Shown here in pieces: positions 32,394-35,419 of a DNA stretch of 35,419 nucleotides. The notes under the pieces were generated by a model. That model searched no databases, was not told where the DNA came from, and saw only the letters and a list, made by a program, of their open reading frames with translations. The position numbers and the translations under genes are program-made. The stretch is from CAYJPV01 sp964396055 (GTDB taxonomy: Bacteria > Acidobacteriota > Vicinamibacteria > Vicinamibacterales > JAKQTR01), in assembly GCA_964396055.1 (NCBI GenBank), contig CAYNDV010000034.1, positions 1 through 35,419 on the forward strand. Direction: 5' to 3'. Numbering within the stretch: position 1 is the stretch's first letter; the number at the start of each line of letters is the position of its first letter.

Positions 32394-33410
32394 CTACGGG
32401 AGCACCGCCCGGCCGACGAGTTGGCCCGCTCCGGTGACCACGTCCAGGCGGAGGCGGGCGCGCGCGCCGGCCGGCAGCCCCAGCGAGGTCCAGAGACGAA
32501 ACCCGGCCGTGCGGCCCCCCACGAGGTCGTGCGGGGCTGACTCGCCCACCCGCACGCCGCCCCGATACCACTGCAGCGCCACACGGTCCTTCAAGCCGGC
32601 GGGTGCCTCGACGGCGGCCACGGCAAAGACGCGCGACGGGCCGGCGGGCACGGCCGTGACGACACCGGTGATGCGCAGGGACGCCCGGTCGAGGCCCAGA
32701 CCGAACTGCGCGTCCCGGAGGCGGAGCGGCGCCGGCGGGACCAGCGGGCGGGCGGTCTCACTCAGCAGGAAGACGGCCACGCTGCCAGCGGCCACGATGG
32801 CCCACGTGGTTGGCCGCCGCCATTCGCCGGCGCGCAGGGCGATCGTCACGAGGCCGAGGACGGCGGCGGCCGTCGCGAAGCGCAGCGCGACGTGGTTCGC
32901 CACCGCGAACAACACCGGCAGCGCGACGTTGACGAGGGCGAAGGCGTTGAATGCGAAGAAGGCCGCGGCCAGCCACCGGCGGGCGGTCAGCACCCGGTCG
33001 TACACGAGGTCGATGGTGGACAGCACGGCCGAGACGGCCAGCAGGATGACGAAGGCCATGTTCGCCGACCAGCCCGTCGCGCTGCCGTAGTAGATCGGCA
33101 GGATGAAGAAGAGCACCTGCTGGTAGAGGTTCTTGTTGACGTAGTTGATGACCAGTTGGGCGCGCCGCCACCACGGCGACCGGTTGAGTCGGCGCTGCAC
33201 GACGCCGGCGAGCAGCAGGCTGGTGATCCAGAGCACCGTGATGTGGCCGGCCGCCACGCGCAGCCACCCGAAGTTGCGGGCCCCGAGCCACATGAACCCG
33301 ACCCCCAGGGCGAGGGCGTACGCGCTGTGCCCCCACCAGAACAGCCGTTCATGGCGGCGGGCCGTCGTCGCCAGTTGGCGGGCGCGCTGAGGCAGGACGG
33401 GCAGGGACAT
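32394..33410 (-). CDS. Membrane protein, DUF5924/DUF2914-like
   Basis: A 338-residue protein of unknown function. About residues 25-235 contain six to eight hydrophobic segments (for example HITVLWITSLLLAGVV, NMAFVILLAVSAVLSTIDLVYD and WAIVAAGSVAVFLLS). The conserved stretch NYVNKNLYQQVLFFILPIYYGSAT resembles DUF5924. The last 100 residues form a soluble beta domain ending RARLRLDVVTGAGQLVGRAVLP, typical of DUF2914. The two domains occur together in other bacteria, but I know of no assigned role. The gene is upstream of the sigma54 operon, separated from it by 337 bases of control sequence, and 197 bases downstream of the FmdB-type gene. Confidence 0.75.
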   Translation of the reverse strand: MSLPVLPQRARQLATTARRHERLFWWGHSAYALALGVGFMWLGARNFGWLRVAAGHITVLWITSLLLAGVVQRRLNRSPWWRRAQLVINYVNKNLYQQVLFFILPIYYGSATGWSANMAFVILLAVSAVLSTIDLVYDRVLTARRWLAAAFFAFNAFALVNVALPVLFAVANHVALRFATAAAVLGLVTIALRAGEWRRPTTWAIVAAGSVAVFLLSETARPLVPPAPLRLRDAQFGLGLDRASLRITGVVTAVPAGPSRVFAVAAVEAPAGLKDRVALQWYRGGVRVGESAPHDLVGGRTAGFRLWTSLGLPAGARARLRLDVVTGAGQLVGRAVLP

Positions 33411-33439
33411 GGACTGGAGACAGGGTAGACGAAGAGGGG

Positions 33440-33471
33440 AGAAGACAGAAGACAGAAGACAGAAGACAGAC
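33440..33471. repeat. Heptamer tandem array, AGAAGAC family, copy A
   Basis: Four copies of AGAAGAC (33440-33467) plus a partial fifth, between the membrane protein and the FmdB-type gene. The array running off the right end of the window (35378) is the same heptamer in the same orientation. Confidence 0.95.
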
Positions 33472-33607
33472 GGCGAGGGTGCCCGAAGTCAGCGCCCTGC
33501 GCTGTCGTGACCCGACGCGCGGACTTCGGGCTGAGTGGCCGAACGGCCGGGAGACAAGCGGCCTGTGTCCTTGGTGGCGGGCGCACGGCCCGCCGCGGCT
33601 AGATCCC

Positions 33608-33814
33608 TCAACCACCGCCCGACGGGCCGCAGCCGCCGCCCCACGCGCGCCCGCCGCCATACCCACCCGACCCGGCTGTCGTGCCGAACGTCGAGAACTG
33701 CTTTTCGATCTCCGGGCTCTTGCAGCGGGGGCAAGCCTCGGGCTTGCGGTTGGCCACCACAAGCGCCTCGAATCGGTGACCGCAGGACTGGCACTGGTAT
33801 TCGAACAAGGGCAT
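33608..33814 (-). CDS. FmdB-type zinc ribbon protein
   Basis: A 68-residue protein. The first 42 residues are the FmdB/CxxC zinc ribbon: MPLFEYQCQSCGHRFEALV, then ACPRCKSPEIEKQFSTFG, giving two CxxC knuckles. The rest is Gly-rich (GGYGGGRAWGGGCGPSGGG), as in many family members. FmdB was named as a putative regulator of formamidase genes, but the family is widespread and its role is generally unknown. ATG 33814 was chosen because the ribbon starts there; GAGG lies nine bases upstream. It is divergent from the tryptophanase gene with 180 bases between. Confidence 0.88.
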   Translation of the reverse strand: MPLFEYQCQSCGHRFEALVVANRKPEACPRCKSPEIEKQFSTFGTTAGSGGYGGGRAWGGGCGPSGGG

Positions 33815-33994
33815 CGTCGTCAGCCTCACAAACACAGGGAACACCGGTCCCTGCCTGTAAGATGCGCGCCGGCCGGGTTTGGTGACAGACTCCGTTCCAG
33901 GGGCGGGCCTCGCGGTCGCCTATGCTAGAGTGAATCCGCCCCTGAACACTGATTGCCGCCCGTGGACCGCGGGGGGCCTGCCATCGAGCATCCC

Positions 33995-35374
33995 ATGAAT
34001 TTCCGCACCATCATCGAACCGTTCCGGATCAAGTCGGTCGAGGCCGTCAAGTTCACGACCCGCGAGGACCGGGCCACCGCCTTGCGGGCGGCGGGTTACA
34101 ACGTCTTCCGCCTGCACGCCGACGACGTGCTCATCGACCTGCTGACCGACTCGGGCACCGGGGCCATGTCGTCGCGCCAGTGGGCCGCCATCATGCAGTC
34201 GGACGAGTCCTACGCCGGGAGCCGATCCTTCTACCGGTTCGAGGACGTGGTACGCGACCTGACCGGGTTCGCCCACATCATCCCGACCCACCAGGGACGC
34301 GCGGCCGAACGCATCCTCTTCCACACCGTGCTGCGACCGGGCCACATCGTCCCGAACAACAACCACTTCGATACGACCCGCGCCAACATCGAGGTGGAGC
34401 GGGCCGACGCCCGCGACCTGGTGATCCCGGAAGGGCGCGTGCCGAACGTGCTGCATCCGTTCAAGGGCAACATCGACCTCGAAGCGCTCGACCAGCTGCT
34501 GTCCGAGCACGGCGATCAGGTGCCGCTCGTGATGGTGACCGTCACCAACAACTCCGGCGGCGGGCAGCCGGTGTCACTCGAGAACCTGCGGGGGGTGCGG
34601 GACCTCTGCGACAAGTACGAGAAACCCTTCTTCCTGGACGCCTGCCGGTTCGCGGAGAACGCGTGGTTCATCAAGCAGCGTGAGGACGGGCAGCGCGACC
34701 GGACCCCGAAGGCCATCGCGCAGGAGATGTTCTCGCTCGCGGACGGATGCACGATGTCGGCCAAGAAGGACGGGCTGGCCAACATCGGCGGCTTCCTGGC
34801 CATGAACGACGAGGGGTGGGCCGAGGCGGCGCGCAACCTGCTGATCCTGACCGAGGGGTTCCCGACCTACGGCGGCCTGGCGGGATACGACCTCGAAGCC
34901 ATCGCGCAGGGGCTCGAAGAAGTCGTGGAGGAGTCGTACCTGCACTACCGCATCCGGTCGACTGAGTACCTCGGCGAGAAGCTCGTGGCGGCCGGCGTGC
35001 CGATCATCCAGCCGCCGGGCGGACACGCGATCTACCTCGACGCCCGGGCCCTGCTGCCGCACATTCCGCCGCTGCAGTACCCGGGCATCGCCCTGGCGAA
35101 CGAGCTGTATGTCGAAGCCGGCATCCGCGGCGTAGAAATCGGCACGGTGATGTTCGGGATGCAGCCCGACGGCACCGAGAAGCCCGGGGCCATGGACCTG
35201 GTCCGCCTGGCGATTCCCCGGCGCGTCTATACGCAGTCGCACATCGACTACGTCGCCGAGGCGGTCATCTTCGTGGCAGGCCGGCGGGAGCAGCTGCGGG
35301 GATACACGCTCAAGACCGCGCCCCGCGTCCTGCGGCACTTCACGGCGACGTTCGAGGGGGTGGGGGGGGCGTAG
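33995..35374 (+). CDS. tnaA: Tryptophanase
   Basis: A 459-residue PLP-dependent beta-eliminating lyase, expected to convert tryptophan to indole, pyruvate and ammonia. The PLP lysine is Lys258 in SAKKDGLANIGG. The family also includes tyrosine phenol-lyase, so specificity residues matter. The segment HFDTTR has Asp where tryptophanase has Asp133 and tyrosine phenol-lyase has Thr. The segment GIRGVEIG matches the tryptophanase GIRAVEIG rather than the lyase SMERG with its phenol-binding Arg. The segment NIGGFLAMND is closer to the phenol-lyase side. On balance it is a tryptophanase. ATG 33995 was chosen because homology begins at NFRTIIEPFRIKSVE. No tnaC-like leader or permease gene is visible beside it, and a heptamer array starts four bases after the stop. 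Confidence 0.9.
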   Translation: MNFRTIIEPFRIKSVEAVKFTTREDRATALRAAGYNVFRLHADDVLIDLLTDSGTGAMSSRQWAAIMQSDESYAGSRSFYRFEDVVRDLTGFAHIIPTHQGRAAERILFHTVLRPGHIVPNNNHFDTTRANIEVERADARDLVIPEGRVPNVLHPFKGNIDLEALDQLLSEHGDQVPLVMVTVTNNSGGGQPVSLENLRGVRDLCDKYEKPFFLDACRFAENAWFIKQREDGQRDRTPKAIAQEMFSLADGCTMSAKKDGLANIGGFLAMNDEGWAEAARNLLILTEGFPTYGGLAGYDLEAIAQGLEEVVEESYLHYRIRSTEYLGEKLVAAGVPIIQPPGGHAIYLDARALLPHIPPLQYPGIALANELYVEAGIRGVEIGTVMFGMQPDGTEKPGAMDLVRLAIPRRVYTQSHIDYVAEAVIFVAGRREQLRGYTLKTAPRVLRHFTATFEGVGGA

Positions 35375-35376
35375 GG

Positions 35377-35419
<43 letters not shown>

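Noticed and set aside
33520..33560. TGGCCGAACGGC, reminiscent of a tRNA D-arm
   Set aside because: No acceptor, anticodon or T-arm pairing could be found around it.

Overview
The window is high-GC bacterial chromosome, densely coding on both strands, with no phage, transposase, tRNA, rRNA or CRISPR array visible. An Oar-type TonB receptor with an N-terminal carboxypeptidase-regulatory-like domain, a TPR-fused sulfatase-like lipoprotein, subtilases with IVWG tails, a DUF5924/DUF2914-like protein and intergenic heptamer repeats together suggest Acidobacteriota, probably Vicinamibacteria. This is inference from gene content; there is no marker RNA here.

Layout. Positions 91-4610 (+ strand) hold a CoA-binding protein, transcription terminator Rho behind a near-consensus sigma70 promoter, a CDGSH iron-sulfur protein set between two arrays of the same heptamer, and the TPR-fused sulfatase-like lipoprotein. 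Positions 4768-7686 (- strand) hold the TonB/Oar receptor with its own promoter and terminator. Positions 7821-11799 (- strand) form a heat-shock operon, hspR-cbpA-clpB, with a palindromic operator inside the hspR promoter. RmuC and an aldehyde dehydrogenase homologue follow on the + strand (11924-15110). A membrane protein of unknown function (15218-16030, -) diverges from metK (16341-17453, +). The metK leader has mutually exclusive hairpins arranged like a transcription-terminating riboswitch. A three-domain acyl-ACP synthetase/ACP/acyltransferase fusion (17754-20510, -) and a tandem GNAT protein (20596-21792, -) come next.

The most interesting region is 21923-32056 (- strand). An enhancer-binding regulator with a winged-helix-like N-terminus in place of a receiver domain starts a three-gene operon with two membrane HD-GYP proteins; the genes overlap by ATGA. 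Downstream lie two secreted subtilisin-family proteases whose C-termini are built from IVWG repeats, hexapeptide in one and octapeptide in the other. Both protease genes, and the regulator itself, have sequences matching -24/-12 sigma54 promoters at the right distance, and GACA/TGTC-type palindromes or half-sites lie further upstream. I infer a sigma54 regulon linking cyclic-di-GMP turnover to secretion of IVWG-tailed proteases.

The right end holds a DUF5924/DUF2914-like membrane protein, an FmdB-type zinc ribbon protein (both -) and a tryptophanase (+). The window begins and ends in heptamer tandem repeats. At least three unrelated heptamer families occur between genes, resembling the heptanucleotide STRR repeats of heterocystous cyanobacteria.
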